From assembly GCF_022132145.1 (NCBI RefSeq), contig NZ_JAJISP010000007.1, positions 124,001 through 188,000 on the forward strand: a stretch of 64,000 nucleotides of DNA, in the 5' to 3' direction. Position numbers and translations under genes: made by a program. Of this stretch, positions 36,793 to 46,835 are shown in pieces. The stretch is from Pseudomonas sp. MMS21 TM103. Its GTDB lineage: Bacteria; Pseudomonadota; Gammaproteobacteria; Pseudomonadales; Pseudomonadaceae. Each line of letters begins with the position of its first letter. The stretch's first letter is position 1. The notes beneath the pieces were generated by a model. That model made no database searches and was not told the origin of the DNA. It saw only the letters and a program-made list of their open reading frames with translations.

Positions 36793-38579
36793 ATTACCAG
36801 GCGCCGCTGCGCGACATGCGCTTCGTCCTCCACGAGCTGTTCGATATCGGCGGCCACTGCGCGCTGCTCGGCAACGGCCTGGAGCGCGAGCTGATCGACG
36901 GCGTGCTGGAGGAGGGCGCGCGCTACGCCGCGGGCGTGGTGGCACCACTCAATCGCCACGGTGACGAGCAGGGTTGCCAGCTGGACGCCGGGCGGGTCAG
37001 CACCCCCGAGGGGTTCCGCGAGGCTTACCAGCAATACGTCGACAACGGCTGGGCGAGCATGACCGGGCCGAGCGAGTACGGCGGCCAGGGCTTGCCGCAG
37101 ATGCTGGCGTGCAACTTCCACGAGATGCTGATGAGCGCCTCGCTGTCCTTTCGCGTGTACTCGGGGCTGACCGAAGGCGCGGTGCTGGCGCTGTTCAAGC
37201 ACGGCAGCGAGGCGCTGAAACAGGCCTACCTGGGCAAGCTGGTCAGCGGCCAGTGGGCCGGAACCATGTGCCTCACCGAGCCGCAAGCCGGCACCGACCT
37301 GGCGCTGCTGCGTACCAAGGCCGAGGCGCAGGCGGACGGCAGTTACCGGGTCAGCGGCAGCAAGATCTTCATCAGCGGCGGCGAGCAGGATCTGTCGGAG
37401 AACATCGTCCACCTGGTCCTGGCGCGTCTGCCCGATGCGCCGGCCGGGGTGAAGGGCATCTCGCTGCTGCTGGTGCCGAAATTCATTGCTACCGAGGATG
37501 GCGGCCTGGGCGCGCGCAATGCCCTGAGCTGCGGCGCCCTCGAACACAAGATGGGCATCAAGGGCGCGGCCACCTGTGTGATGAACTTCGACGGCGCGAC
37601 TGGCTGGCTGGTCGGCGCGGCCAACCAGGGCCTGGCCTGCATGTTCACCATGATGAACGACGCGCGCTTCCAGGTCGGCTTGCAGGGCCTGGGCGTCGCC
37701 GAGGCGGCGTTCCAGGGTGCCTTGGGCTATGCCCGCGAGCGTCTGCAGTCGCGGGCGCTGGGCGGGCCGGTCGCGCCGGGCAAGGCGGCCGACCCGATCA
37801 TCAGTCATCCCGATGTGCGGCGCATGCTGCTGACCCAGAAGACCCTGGTCGAAGGCAGTCGCATGCTCGGCGTCTACTGCGCGCGCCAGCTCGACCTCGA
37901 ACACGGCCACCCGGACCTGGCCGCGCGCCAGGCCGCCGGCAAGCGCGCGGCGCTGCTGATCCCGATCGTCAAGGCATTCTTCACCGACATGGGCCAGGAA
38001 GTCGCCAGCCTCGGCGTGCAGGTGTATGGCGGCCACGGTTATATCCGCGAGTGGGGGATGGAGCAGTTGATGCGCGACAGCCGCATCACCCAGCTGTACG
38101 AAGGCACCAATGGCATCCAGGCGCTGGACTACATTCGCCGTAAGGTGCTCGGCGATGGCGGCAGCGAACTGTCGCGGTTGCAGGCCGAGTTCAGCCAGTT
38201 GTGCGATGAGCAGATGAGCCGTCCGGCCCTGGCCGAACTGGCCCATGCACTGCAGGCGCGCATTGGCGAATGGCGCGAACTGAGCAGCGCGGTGATCACC
38301 GCCAGCCAGCGCGATGTGCAGGAGATCGGCGCCACTTCGGTGGACTTCCTTCAGTATTCGGCCTATGTGTTGTTGGCCGGTCTCTGGCTGCAGGCCGCGG
38401 CCCGGGCGCAGGATGTGCTGGACGAGGCGCTGGACGAACCGGCCTTCTACCAGGCCAAACTGCACAGCGCGGAATTTTACCTGAAGCGCGTGCTGCCCCG
38501 CGCCAGCGGCCACCGCGAAGCGCTGCTCGGTGGCGCGGACTGCCTGATGGCCATGCCGGAGGCGAGTTTCGCCTTTTGA
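36789..38579 (+). CDS. Acyl-CoA dehydrogenase, long (596-aa) type
   Basis: FAD-dependent acyl-CoA dehydrogenase catalysing alpha,beta-desaturation. The first ~440 residues are the classical fold: GPSEYGGQGLPQML, MCLTEPQAGTDLALLRT, FISGGEQD, and GGHGYIREWGMEQLMRD. The catalytic glutamate lies in QLYEGTNGIQALD. The extra C-terminal ~150 residues match the AcdA-like C-terminal extension of the 590-600-aa subfamily. It is translationally coupled to the 3-hydroxyacyl-CoA dehydrogenase; together they give two steps of a beta-oxidation route. Confidence 0.93.
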   Translation: MNYQAPLRDMRFVLHELFDIGGHCALLGNGLERELIDGVLEEGARYAAGVVAPLNRHGDEQGCQLDAGRVSTPEGFREAYQQYVDNGWASMTGPSEYGGQGLPQMLACNFHEMLMSASLSFRVYSGLTEGAVLALFKHGSEALKQAYLGKLVSGQWAGTMCLTEPQAGTDLALLRTKAEAQADGSYRVSGSKIFISGGEQDLSENIVHLVLARLPDAPAGVKGISLLLVPKFIATEDGGLGARNALSCGALEHKMGIKGAATCVMNFDGATGWLVGAANQGLACMFTMMNDARFQVGLQGLGVAEAAFQGALGYARERLQSRALGGPVAPGKAADPIISHPDVRRMLLTQKTLVEGSRMLGVYCARQLDLEHGHPDLAARQAAGKRAALLIPIVKAFFTDMGQEVASLGVQVYGGHGYIREWGMEQLMRDSRITQLYEGTNGIQALDYIRRKVLGDGGSELSRLQAEFSQLCDEQMSRPALAELAHALQARIGEWRELSSAVITASQRDVQEIGATSVDFLQYSAYVLLAGLWLQAAARAQDVLDEALDEPAFYQAKLHSAEFYLKRVLPRASGHREALLGGADCLMAMPEASFAF

Positions 38580-38699
38580 ACCGCCAAGCCACTTCAGTCG
38601 CCTAGCCGTGACAGGGCGCCGCCGCGCTGGGACAGCCCAGGGAAGGGCCGTTCACCCTGGGTGCGGGACTCGCATCGAGAATAACCAGAGGATCACCCC

Positions 38700-39863
38700 A
38701 TGCAGCCATTCAGCTTCGCCACCACCGCGCAGATCATCTGCGAAAGCGGTTCCGCCCGTCGGCTGGCGGCCCTGTGCGTCGAGCGCGGTGCTCGCTCGGT
38801 GTTTATCGTCACCGACCCGGGGATTACCCAACTCGGCCTGCTCGCCGAGGTGTTGCCCGGTTTTCTCCTGGAAGGGCTGACCGCCCAGGTGTTCGATCAG
38901 GTGGTGGCCGATCCGCCGGAGGCCATCGTGCAGAGCGCGGTGGCGCAGGCCAGGGCGCTCAAGGCCGAGCTGATCATCGGCTTCGGCGGCGGCAGCTCGA
39001 TGGACGTGGCCAAGCTGGTCGCGCTGCTCGCCCACCCCGACTGCAGCCAGGAGCTGGCCGATATCTACGGCGTCGGCAATGCCAGGGGCCGGCGCCTGCC
39101 GTTGATCCAGGTGCCGACCACCGCCGGCACCGGCTCGGAAGTGACCCCGGTGGCGATCGTCACCACCGGGGTCACGACCAAGCTGGGCGTGGTCTCGCCG
39201 CTGCTGCTGCCAGACCTGGCCCTGCTCGACGCCGACCTGACCCTTGGCCTGCCGCCAGCGGTGACCGCCGCCACCGGCATCGACGCCATGGTGCATGCCA
39301 TTGAGGCCTACACCAGCGTGCAGAAGAAGAACCCGCTGTCCGACCTGCTGGCGCGCGAGGCGTTGCGTCTGCTCGCGGCCAACCTCGACCAGGCGGTGCA
39401 CAACGGCAGCAATCGCGAGGCGCGTCAGGCCATGCTGCTCGGCGCCTGTCTGGCCGGCCAGGCGTTTGCCAATGCACCGGTGGCGGCGGTGCATGCGCTG
39501 GCCTATCCACTCGGAGGCCACTTCCATATCCCCCACGGCCTGAGCAATGCGCTGGTGCTGCCGCACGTACTCGGTTTCAACGCCGCGGTGGCCGCGCCGC
39601 TGTATGCCGAGCTGGCGCCGCTGGTGCTGGGCGCGAAGTTGCGTCCCGGCAGTGCCATGGACCAGACAGAACAGTTCATTCTCGAACTGGCCGATTGCAG
39701 CGAACGTAGCGGCTTGCCCACGCGTCTGCGCGACGCCGGGGTGCCGCAGGAGATGCTCGCGCAACTGGCGGCCGACGCCATGCTGCAACAACGCCTGCTG
39801 GTCAATAACCCGCGCGAGATGACCGCCGCGCACGCCCTGGCGATCTACCAGTCGGCCTATTGA
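38700..39863 (+). CDS. Iron-containing (group III) alcohol dehydrogenase
   Basis: 387-aa Fe-dependent NAD(P) alcohol dehydrogenase. Cofactor motif IIGFGGGSSMDVAK, TTAGTGSEVTPVAIV, metal ligands in GIDAMVHAIEAYTS and in HALAYPLGGHFHIPHGLSNA (two His). The RBS AGAGGA lies before the ATG. It follows the acyl-CoA dehydrogenase gene by 120 bases and is closely followed by a thioesterase gene, suggesting a pathway linking a primary alcohol or hydroxy acid with the beta-oxidation pair. Confidence 0.93.
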   Translation: MQPFSFATTAQIICESGSARRLAALCVERGARSVFIVTDPGITQLGLLAEVLPGFLLEGLTAQVFDQVVADPPEAIVQSAVAQARALKAELIIGFGGGSSMDVAKLVALLAHPDCSQELADIYGVGNARGRRLPLIQVPTTAGTGSEVTPVAIVTTGVTTKLGVVSPLLLPDLALLDADLTLGLPPAVTAATGIDAMVHAIEAYTSVQKKNPLSDLLAREALRLLAANLDQAVHNGSNREARQAMLLGACLAGQAFANAPVAAVHALAYPLGGHFHIPHGLSNALVLPHVLGFNAAVAAPLYAELAPLVLGAKLRPGSAMDQTEQFILELADCSERSGLPTRLRDAGVPQEMLAQLAADAMLQQRLLVNNPREMTAAHALAIYQSAY

Positions 39864-39892
39864 GGCGTATCACCGCCATCCAAGGACAGCCC

Positions 39893-40327
39893 ATGACCCC
39901 GCCCCAGCATCTGCGCCGCGACTACCCGCACCTCCAGCCGATCAGCACCCGCTGGCACGACAACGACATCTACGGCCATGTGAATAACGTCACCTACTAC
40001 AGCTACTTCGACAGTGCGGTGAACGCCTACCTGATCGAGGTCGGCGGCCTGGATATCCACCACGGCGAGGTGGTCGGTTTCGTCGTCAGTTCCAGCTGCG
40101 ACTACTTCGCCTCCATCGCCTTCCCCGAGCGCATCGAGATCGGCATGCGGGTCGCCAAGCTGGGCAACAGCTCGGTGCAGTACGAGCTGGCAGTGTTCAA
40201 GCAGGGCGAGGAGCAGGCCTGCGCCGCTGGGCGCTTCGTGCATGTCTTCGTCGAGCGGCAGAACAATCGGCCGCTGCCGATTCCCGAACGCCTGCGCGCG
40301 GCGCTGGCGGCCTTGCGGGTGGAATAG
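39893..40327 (+). CDS. Hotdog-fold acyl-CoA thioesterase (4HBT family)
   Basis: 144-aa single hotdog domain. The active-site segment is STRWHDNDIYGHVNNVTYY, with the Asp typical of 4-hydroxybenzoyl-CoA thioesterase-type enzymes, followed by the long helix and SSSCDYFASIAFPERIEIGM. The start at 39893 follows AAGGAC. As the last gene of the acyl-CoA cluster it probably releases free acid and CoA. Confidence 0.9.
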   Translation: MTPPQHLRRDYPHLQPISTRWHDNDIYGHVNNVTYYSYFDSAVNAYLIEVGGLDIHHGEVVGFVVSSSCDYFASIAFPERIEIGMRVAKLGNSSVQYELAVFKQGEEQACAAGRFVHVFVERQNNRPLPIPERLRAALAALRVE

Positions 40328-40512
40328 GCTGTTCGCGGGCATGGGACTGGGCGTCGCCCCCGCCCCTCAGGCTTTGCAGTGCTCTGGTGGGCAGCGCGTC
40401 GTGCCCATGCAGACACGCGCAGGGTGTGCCGTATGCGCCAGTCAGCTGGATGAATGGTGAAAGTGCCGCCGGCACACTAGGCTTTCGGCAATCGTCTGGT
40501 GAAAGAGTGCCC

Positions 40513-41580
40513 ATGCCCAATCCAACCCGTGAGCAGGCGCAGCAGCGCGCCGAGCGGATTCACGCCTTCGAGCAGGAACTGGCGCAGTTGCAGAGCGAGC
40601 GGGTGGTCAGCCTGACGCCGCAACAGCAGGTGGCGATCAGTCTCTATCACCGGCGCCTGCTCGGTCATTTCGCCACGACTCTGGACATCGACGCCGACCA
40701 GCGCTCGCGGCAGTTGTCGCTGGGCATGCGCATCGCTTCGCTGTTCGGCTCCCTGGCGCTGGCGACGGGAGTGTTCTTCCTGTTCTATCAGTTCTGGGGG
40801 CTGTTCAACGAGGCGGCGCAGGTGACGATCCTGCTCGGCAGCGCGCTTGGCAGCCTGCTGCTGACCTTCTGGATCCAGGCGCGCGACCGCTCCGGTTACT
40901 ACGCCCAGCTGGCGGCGCTGCTGTGTTTCGTTTGCTTCGTGCTCAACCTGAGCATGCTCGGGCAGATATTCAACATCACCCCATCGGACCAGGCTCTGCT
41001 GCCCTGGGGCGCGCTGGCCTTGCTGCTCGCCTACCAGTGCCGGCAGCGCCTGCTGCTGGCGGTTGGCATCCTCTGCCTGGGGCTGTTGGTCGCCATTCGC
41101 TGCAACGCCTGGGGCGGCTTCTACTGGCTGTCGGTGGGCCAGCGGCCGGAGAATTTCCTGCCGGTGGCGCTGCTGCTGATGGCCATTCCGCAGCTGTTCG
41201 AGCAGTCGCACTACAGCGGTTTCGCCGGCCTGTATCGCGGCATGGCGCTGCTGTTCCTGTTCGTCCCGGTACTGCTGTTGTCCTACTGGGGGGCCGGCAG
41301 CTACCTGCCGTGGTCGAGCGCGGCGGTCGAGACGGTCTACCAGGTGCTCAGCTTCCCCCTTGCCGGGCTGGTCATCTGGCAAGGCATACGCCGCGGCTGG
41401 GCGGAGCTGGTCAATCTCGGCCTGCTGTTCGCGCTGATCTTCCTCTACGCCAAGCTGTTCGACTGGTGGTGGCAGCTGCTGCCCAAGTACCTGTTCTTCC
41501 TGTTGCTGGGGCTGCTCTCGCTGTTACTCCTGGCGCTGCTGCAACACTGGCGCAGAAGCGCCCAGGGTGGCGGGCAATGA
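40513..41580 (+). CDS. DUF2157-type polytopic membrane protein
   Basis: 355 aa. A soluble N-terminal helical part (PTREQAQQRAERIHAFEQEL, SLYHRRLLGHFATTLDIDAD) precedes about nine transmembrane helices from residue 75 onward. This matches DUF2157 proteins, of unknown function. The start at 40513 has GAAAGAG upstream. It overlaps the next gene by four bases (ATGA); the two are usual partners. Confidence 0.85.
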   Translation: MPNPTREQAQQRAERIHAFEQELAQLQSERVVSLTPQQQVAISLYHRRLLGHFATTLDIDADQRSRQLSLGMRIASLFGSLALATGVFFLFYQFWGLFNEAAQVTILLGSALGSLLLTFWIQARDRSGYYAQLAALLCFVCFVLNLSMLGQIFNITPSDQALLPWGALALLLAYQCRQRLLLAVGILCLGLLVAIRCNAWGGFYWLSVGQRPENFLPVALLLMAIPQLFEQSHYSGFAGLYRGMALLFLFVPVLLLSYWGAGSYLPWSSAAVETVYQVLSFPLAGLVIWQGIRRGWAELVNLGLLFALIFLYAKLFDWWWQLLPKYLFFLLLGLLSLLLLALLQHWRRSAQGGGQ

Positions 41581-42395
41581 ACGCCCCGAGCACGCGCCAG
41601 CGCCTGTGGCTGGGTCTCGGCCTGATTCTGCTGAGCAACGCCCTGGCCCTGGCCGGGGTCTACTACAACCGCAGCGGCGAGACCGAGAGCAGCCTGACCC
41701 TGAGCGAGCGCGAACTGCAGTGGCCCCATGGCGACTGGTTCCACCGCGAGGACAACAGCGGGCTGCGTTTGCAGCTGCTGTGGCGCCGTGCCGACGAGTC
41801 CGGCTCGCTCGACTGGCTGAGTACAGACAAGCTGCAGGCCCTGGGTTTCCAACGGCCCGACTTCAGCCGGGGCGACTGGCAACAGCGCCTCAACCGGCAG
41901 TTGCCACGGCCGGTGGTGCTGGTGCTGGAACTCGCCGGCCCGGCGTACCAGCAGCAGGTGCAGAATGCGCGCCAGGCGCTGGCCGAGGCCGAGGAGCGGG
42001 TGCGCAGCCGGCCGGATGATCAGGAACTGCAACGCCAGCGCGACAGCCGCCGCGAGCAGCTGATCCAGGAAGAGCAGCGCGACAGCCGTCTGTTCCTGAT
42101 CGATGCCGGACTCGACGCCCAAACGCTGCGCCAGGCCTACCCGGATCGCCAGCGCTACCTGTTGCTCGGCGGGCGCCTGAAGCCCCATGCGGGCAGTGGA
42201 ACAGCGCAACCGGGCGGATTATCCGCAGCCATCTATCCCGATCAATTGCGGGTCACGGTGCCGCATGCCCTGCGTGAGGTGTTCAGCGACTGGCAGCAGG
42301 GCGGCGCCTATCGGACGGAGCTGCCGCAGGTGCGGGTCCAGCTGGCATTCGGTCGCCGGCATGAGCCGTGGATACTCGACGCCAGTCGCCGCTAG
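41577..42395 (+). CDS. DUF4824-like membrane-anchored protein
   Basis: 272 aa. One N-terminal transmembrane helix (LWLGLGLILLSNALALAGV) is followed by a periplasmic domain with a charged coiled-coil stretch (NARQALAEAEERVRSRPDDQ, RREQLIQEEQRDSR) and a beta-rich C-terminus. It resembles GDYXXLXY/DUF4824-type partners of DUF2157. The function is unknown; the tight overlap suggests one membrane complex. Confidence 0.75.
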   Translation: MNAPSTRQRLWLGLGLILLSNALALAGVYYNRSGETESSLTLSERELQWPHGDWFHREDNSGLRLQLLWRRADESGSLDWLSTDKLQALGFQRPDFSRGDWQQRLNRQLPRPVVLVLELAGPAYQQQVQNARQALAEAEERVRSRPDDQELQRQRDSRREQLIQEEQRDSRLFLIDAGLDAQTLRQAYPDRQRYLLLGGRLKPHAGSGTAQPGGLSAAIYPDQLRVTVPHALREVFSDWQQGGAYRTELPQVRVQLAFGRRHEPWILDASRR

Positions 42396-42519
42396 GCGCG
42401 GTGGTGACCAATTAGATAGCGAGGGGGACGCCTGGGGTCCAGCATCGCTCCGCTTTCCCGTCGCGCGCCTTGCCGCGAACGCCCGCGACGGCGCTCGATA
42501 GTGTCACCGCCTCTGCGCC

Positions 42520-43809
42520 CTATCGATCGGCCAGCGCCGCGCGGCGGCCGCGTTCGAGGTCGATGGTGGCGAGAATCAGCAGGCCAAGGACGAAGTAGCT
42601 GCCGGTGATCAGGATCGCCAGGCGGTGGTCGCCATCGGTCAGCCAACTGGTCAGGCCGTAGGTCATCGGGCCGAGAATCGACGACAGCTTGACCGCCTGG
42701 CCCCACAGACCATAGAACTCCGCGCGCCGCGATGGCGGCGCCAGCAGGCCGACGATGGCGCGCCCGGCCGACTGGCTGGCACCCATGCACAGCCCGGCGA
42801 TGTTCGCCGCCAGCCAGAACAGCGGCGGGCCCTCGGCGGCCCAGGTCAGACCGATCATCAGCAGCCAGCCGAACAGGGTCAGGGTCAGGGTGGCGAGATG
42901 GCCGAGGCGATCCTGCACATAGCCGAACAGCACGGCGCCGATCGAGGCGGTGACATTCACCAGCAGGATCAGTTTGAGGGTGTCCTGGGTGGTGAAGCCC
43001 ATGGCCTGGGTGGCATAGATGGCCGCCAGGGTCACCACCGCGGCGATCCCGGCCTGGTAGCACAGGGTGCAGGCGAGAAAGCGCAGCAGGTCGCGATAGC
43101 GCCCGGCTTCGCGGGCCGTCTGGGCGAAGCGGGCGAATGCCAGCCGCACGCCGTGGCGGGCGCCGGCTTGCAGCTGCGCCTGGCTGCGATCGCGCAGGAA
43201 CAGGAAGGTCGGCAGGCTGGACACGGCGAACAGGCTCGCGGTGAGCAGCATGCACACCGGCACGAACTGCGCCGCCGTGTGGCCCTGGGCCTGCGCCCAG
43301 CTGACATAGGCCAGGCTGGCGCCGAGGCTGAGCAAGCCGCCGATATAACCGAAGCCCCAGCCCCAGCCGGAGACTTGGCCGATGGCATCCTCGCGGGCGA
43401 TTTCCGGCAGGAACGCGGCAATCAGGTTTTCGCCAGTTCCGAAGCAGAAGTTCGACAACACGACGAACACGATGGCCGTAACCAGCGCGCCCGGCCCGGC
43501 GAATGCCAGGCCGGCGGTGAACAGCACGCAGCCGAGGGTGCTGAGCAGTAGCAGGCGCTTCTTGCAGGCATAGGCATCGGCGTAGGCGCCGAGCACTGGC
43601 GCGCTGACGATGATCAGGGCATAGGACAGGGCGATGGCACTGGTCCAGGCCAGGGTGCCCCAGGTGGCGCCGCCGGCCACCACCGCGACGAAGTAGGCGT
43701 TGAACACCGCGGTGATCACCACCGTGGTGTAGCCGGAGTTGGCGAAGTCGTACATTGCCCAGGCCCAGGCTTCGCGGCGCGTGACTCCGGGGGCAAGGCT
43801 GGGGGGCAT
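42520..43809 (-). CDS. MFS transporter, UMF1/Atg22-like
   Basis: 429 aa with twelve hydrophobic segments. The opening motif REAWAWAMYDFANSGYTTVV is the hallmark of the UMF1 (Atg22-like) branch of the major facilitator superfamily. Further features are GAYADAYACKKRLLL and the GWGWGFGYIGGLLSLG loop. The ATG at 43809 is preferred over a GTG three codons upstream. Substrate unknown; eukaryotic homologues export amino acids. It is divergent from the ACP-ligase-PlsC gene. Confidence 0.9.
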   Translation of the reverse strand: MPPSLAPGVTRREAWAWAMYDFANSGYTTVVITAVFNAYFVAVVAGGATWGTLAWTSAIALSYALIIVSAPVLGAYADAYACKKRLLLLSTLGCVLFTAGLAFAGPGALVTAIVFVVLSNFCFGTGENLIAAFLPEIAREDAIGQVSGWGWGFGYIGGLLSLGASLAYVSWAQAQGHTAAQFVPVCMLLTASLFAVSSLPTFLFLRDRSQAQLQAGARHGVRLAFARFAQTAREAGRYRDLLRFLACTLCYQAGIAAVVTLAAIYATQAMGFTTQDTLKLILLVNVTASIGAVLFGYVQDRLGHLATLTLTLFGWLLMIGLTWAAEGPPLFWLAANIAGLCMGASQSAGRAIVGLLAPPSRRAEFYGLWGQAVKLSSILGPMTYGLTSWLTDGDHRLAILITGSYFVLGLLILATIDLERGRRAALADR

Positions 43810-43997
43810 GGCAATCACTCTGTTGGGGCGGGCAATTAAGGGTCAAGCAAGCCTAGCAGGCTGCCCGACGAGAGACGACCGCGCTATAACCGCCGACCTG
43901 CTATGGGCTAGAGGTTATTATCGCCCGCGCCGGCAAAGGCTTATTGTTTTTGGGCGAGGGTGGTCGTCGAGACTGCCCATCCGGTAAGGGGTCGCTG

Positions 43998-46835
43998 ATG
44001 AGTCGTTTGCCTCACGCAACACGCGCCCATCCCGATTCAGCGGCTGCGGCGCAACGACTGTTACGCATCGTTAGACAGACGCTTGTCGAGCTGCGTCCCG
44101 ATACGGCGCCTGATTTGTCCGTCAGCCTGCACAGCGTACTCGACAGCGATCTGGGGCTGGACAGCCTGGCCCGGGTCGAACTGTGGTCACGTGTCGAACG
44201 CGAGTTCGGCGTGCGTCTCCCGGAGGCACTGTTCGCCTCGGCGGAGACGCCGGGCGATGTGCTCGAAGCGCTGCTGGCGTGCGCCCCGACAGTCGCGGCT
44301 GGGCCGCCTGGCAACGTCGAGCGCTTGCCCGTCGGCCCGCAGGAGCGGCTTACACCGGACGCCGCGCAGACCCTGATCGAAGTGCTCGACTGGCATGTGC
44401 AGCATCATCCGCAGCGCATCCATGTACGCCTGTTGGGCGAAAACGATACCCCCGAAGACATCAGCTACCTGGCCTTGCAGCAGGGGGCCAGGGCGGTGGC
44501 CAGCGGGTTGCAGCGACGCGGTTTGCAAGCCGGGCAGCGGGTGGCACTGATGCTGCCAACCGGCCGGGATTTCCTCTACGGCTTCTTCGGCATCCTCCTC
44601 GCTGGCGGGGTGCCGGTGCCGATCTATCCGCCCATGCGCATGTCGCAGATCGAGGAGCACTTGCGCCGCCAGGCCGGCATTCTGGCCAACGCCGAGGCGA
44701 CCATGCTGCTCACCGTCAGCGAAGCCAAGCTGCTCGCCCGCCTGCTCAAGCCGCAAATCCCGAGCCTGCGCGAGATCGCCACTGTGGCCGAGTTGTGCGG
44801 CGCAGCCGGCACCTTCCTGGCGACGCCGCGCCAGTCCCAGGATCTGGCATTCCTGCAGTACACCTCGGGCAGTACCGGGCAGCCCAAGGGGGTGATGGTC
44901 AGTCATGCCAACCTGCTGGCCAACATGCGGGCGATGGGCACTGTGCTGCGCGTCAGCGCCGACGATGTGTTCGTCAGCTGGTTGCCGATGTACCACGACA
45001 TGGGTCTGATCGGCGCCTGGCTCGGCAGCCTGTATTACGGTTTCGTCCTGGTGCTGATGTCGCCGCTGGCCTTTCTCGCCCGGCCGCTGCGCTGGCTGGA
45101 GACCATCCACCGCTACCGGGCCACGTTGTCGGCGGCACCGAATTTCGCCTACGAGCTGTGCCTGAGCAAGCTCACCGACACTGAGATCCAGGGCCTCGAC
45201 TTGAGCAGTTGGCGCCTGGCTTGCAACGGCGCCGAACCGGTCAGCCCGGACACCCTGCAACGCTTCGCCGAGCGCTTCGGCCGCTGTGGGCTGCAGCCGG
45301 GGGCGCTGGCCCCGGTCTACGGTCTGGCCGAGGCGACCCTGGGCGTGGCCTTCCCGCCTGTGGGCCGCGCGCCGCTGATCGACTGGGTTAGACGCGAGCC
45401 GTTCCAGGCCCAGGGCAAGGCTGTGCGCGCCGAGCCGGGGAGTCTCGATGCGCTGCGTTTCGTCAGCTGCGGTCGGCCGTTGCCTGGGCATCAGGTACGC
45501 ATCGTCGATGACCACGACATCGAGCTGCCCGAGCGTACCGAGGGCCATCTGCAGTTCAAGGGGCCATCGACCAGCAGTGGTTATTTCCACAACGCAGAGG
45601 AGAGCCAGCGGGTACGCCATGGCGAATGGCTCGACTCGCTCGATCTGGCCTATGTGGCCGCCGGCGAGGTTTATATCAGTGGGCGGGCCAAGGACCTGAT
45701 TATTCGCGGCGGGCGCAACATCTATCCCTACGATGTGGAGACCGCAGTTGGCAGCCTGCCGGGCCTGCGCAAAGGCTGCGTCGCGGTGTTCGGCAGTGGC
45801 GACCCGGCCAGCGTCAGTGAGCGCCTGGTGGTGCTGGCGGAAACCAACGAAAAGGATCCCCGCGTGCGGCAACGCCTGCAACAGCAGATCCGGCGGGTCG
45901 CCGTCGACCTGACCGGGGTGCCGCCGGACGATATCGTTCTGGCGCCGCCGCACAGTGTGCTGAAAACCTCCAGCGGCAAGATCCGTCGCGCCGCCAGTCG
46001 TGAGTTGTACGAGCGCGGCGAGGTAGGCCGGCCGGGGCGTCCGGTGTGGCGGCAACTGCTGCGCCTGCTGCAGTCGGCGGTGTGGGCGCAACTCGGCCGC
46101 GGCTGGCGCAGCGTGCGGGCCGTCTGCTATGCCGGGTATTTCTGGGCCTTGCTCGGGCTGCTCGGCAGCCTGACCTGGACGGCGGTGGCTCTGCTGCCAC
46201 GGCTGAGCTGGCGCCGCCGTTTGACCGGGGCCTCGGCGCGTCTGTTCTTGCGCCTGGCGGGCATCCCCTTGCACATCGAACGCCTGGACAGGCTGCGCCA
46301 TTCGGAGGTGCGAGTGCTGGTCGCCAATCATGCCAGTTATCTTGACGGTTTGCTGCTCTGTGCGGCGTTGCCGCCCGAGTTCAGCTTCGTCGCCAAACGC
46401 GAGCTGGCTGGGCAACGCATCGCCGGACCCTTCCTGCGCCGGCTTGGCACCTGCTTCGTCGAGCGCTTCGACCTGCAGCGCAGTACCGCTGATGCCGAAC
46501 GCCTGGCGGCGGCTTTGCGGTCCGGACAATCGCTGCTGCTGTTTCCCGAAGGCACGCTGAGCCGCGAACCGGGGTTGCTGCCCTTTCGCATGGGCGCCTT
46601 CGTCCTCGCCGCGCGCGCCGACGTGCCGCTGGTGCCGGTGGCCATCGTGGGTTCGCGCATGGTGCTGCGTGACGGTCAATGGTTTCCCCATCGTGGCGAA
46701 ATCCACCTGCACATCTGCGCCCAACTGCTGGCGCAGGGGCCCGACTGGCTGGATGCGATCAAGCTGCGCGACAGCGCGCGGGCCGAGTTGCTGCCGCGCC
46801 TGGATGAGCCTGATCGATTGCGGCTGTCGGGCTGA
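43998..46835 (+). CDS. Trifunctional ACP - acyl-AMP ligase - PlsC acyltransferase fusion
   Basis: 945-aa modular lipid enzyme. Residues about 15-95 are an acyl carrier domain with the phosphopantetheine serine S56 in DSDLGLDSLARVEL. Residues about 110-680 are a fatty-acyl-AMP ligase: YTSGSTGQPKGVMVSH from Y288, VSWLPMYHDMGLIG, YISGRAKDLIIRGGRNIYPY and SSGKIRR. A hydrophobic segment lies at 715-735. The C-terminal glycerol-3-phosphate-type acyltransferase has NHASYLDG (777-784) and FPEGTLSR (about 849). Logic: activate a fatty acid, load it on the built-in ACP, transfer it to a lysolipid or glycerol acceptor at the membrane. TAAGGGG serves as RBS. Confidence 0.92.
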   Translation: MSRLPHATRAHPDSAAAAQRLLRIVRQTLVELRPDTAPDLSVSLHSVLDSDLGLDSLARVELWSRVEREFGVRLPEALFASAETPGDVLEALLACAPTVAAGPPGNVERLPVGPQERLTPDAAQTLIEVLDWHVQHHPQRIHVRLLGENDTPEDISYLALQQGARAVASGLQRRGLQAGQRVALMLPTGRDFLYGFFGILLAGGVPVPIYPPMRMSQIEEHLRRQAGILANAEATMLLTVSEAKLLARLLKPQIPSLREIATVAELCGAAGTFLATPRQSQDLAFLQYTSGSTGQPKGVMVSHANLLANMRAMGTVLRVSADDVFVSWLPMYHDMGLIGAWLGSLYYGFVLVLMSPLAFLARPLRWLETIHRYRATLSAAPNFAYELCLSKLTDTEIQGLDLSSWRLACNGAEPVSPDTLQRFAERFGRCGLQPGALAPVYGLAEATLGVAFPPVGRAPLIDWVRREPFQAQGKAVRAEPGSLDALRFVSCGRPLPGHQVRIVDDHDIELPERTEGHLQFKGPSTSSGYFHNAEESQRVRHGEWLDSLDLAYVAAGEVYISGRAKDLIIRGGRNIYPYDVETAVGSLPGLRKGCVAVFGSGDPASVSERLVVLAETNEKDPRVRQRLQQQIRRVAVDLTGVPPDDIVLAPPHSVLKTSSGKIRRAASRELYERGEVGRPGRPVWRQLLRLLQSAVWAQLGRGWRSVRAVCYAGYFWALLGLLGSLTWTAVALLPRLSWRRRLTGASARLFLRLAGIPLHIERLDRLRHSEVRVLVANHASYLDGLLLCAALPPEFSFVAKRELAGQRIAGPFLRRLGTCFVERFDLQRSTADAERLAAALRSGQSLLLFPEGTLSREPGLLPFRMGAFVLAARADVPLVPVAIVGSRMVLRDGQWFPHRGEIHLHICAQLLAQGPDWLDAIKLRDSARAELLPRLDEPDRLRLSG

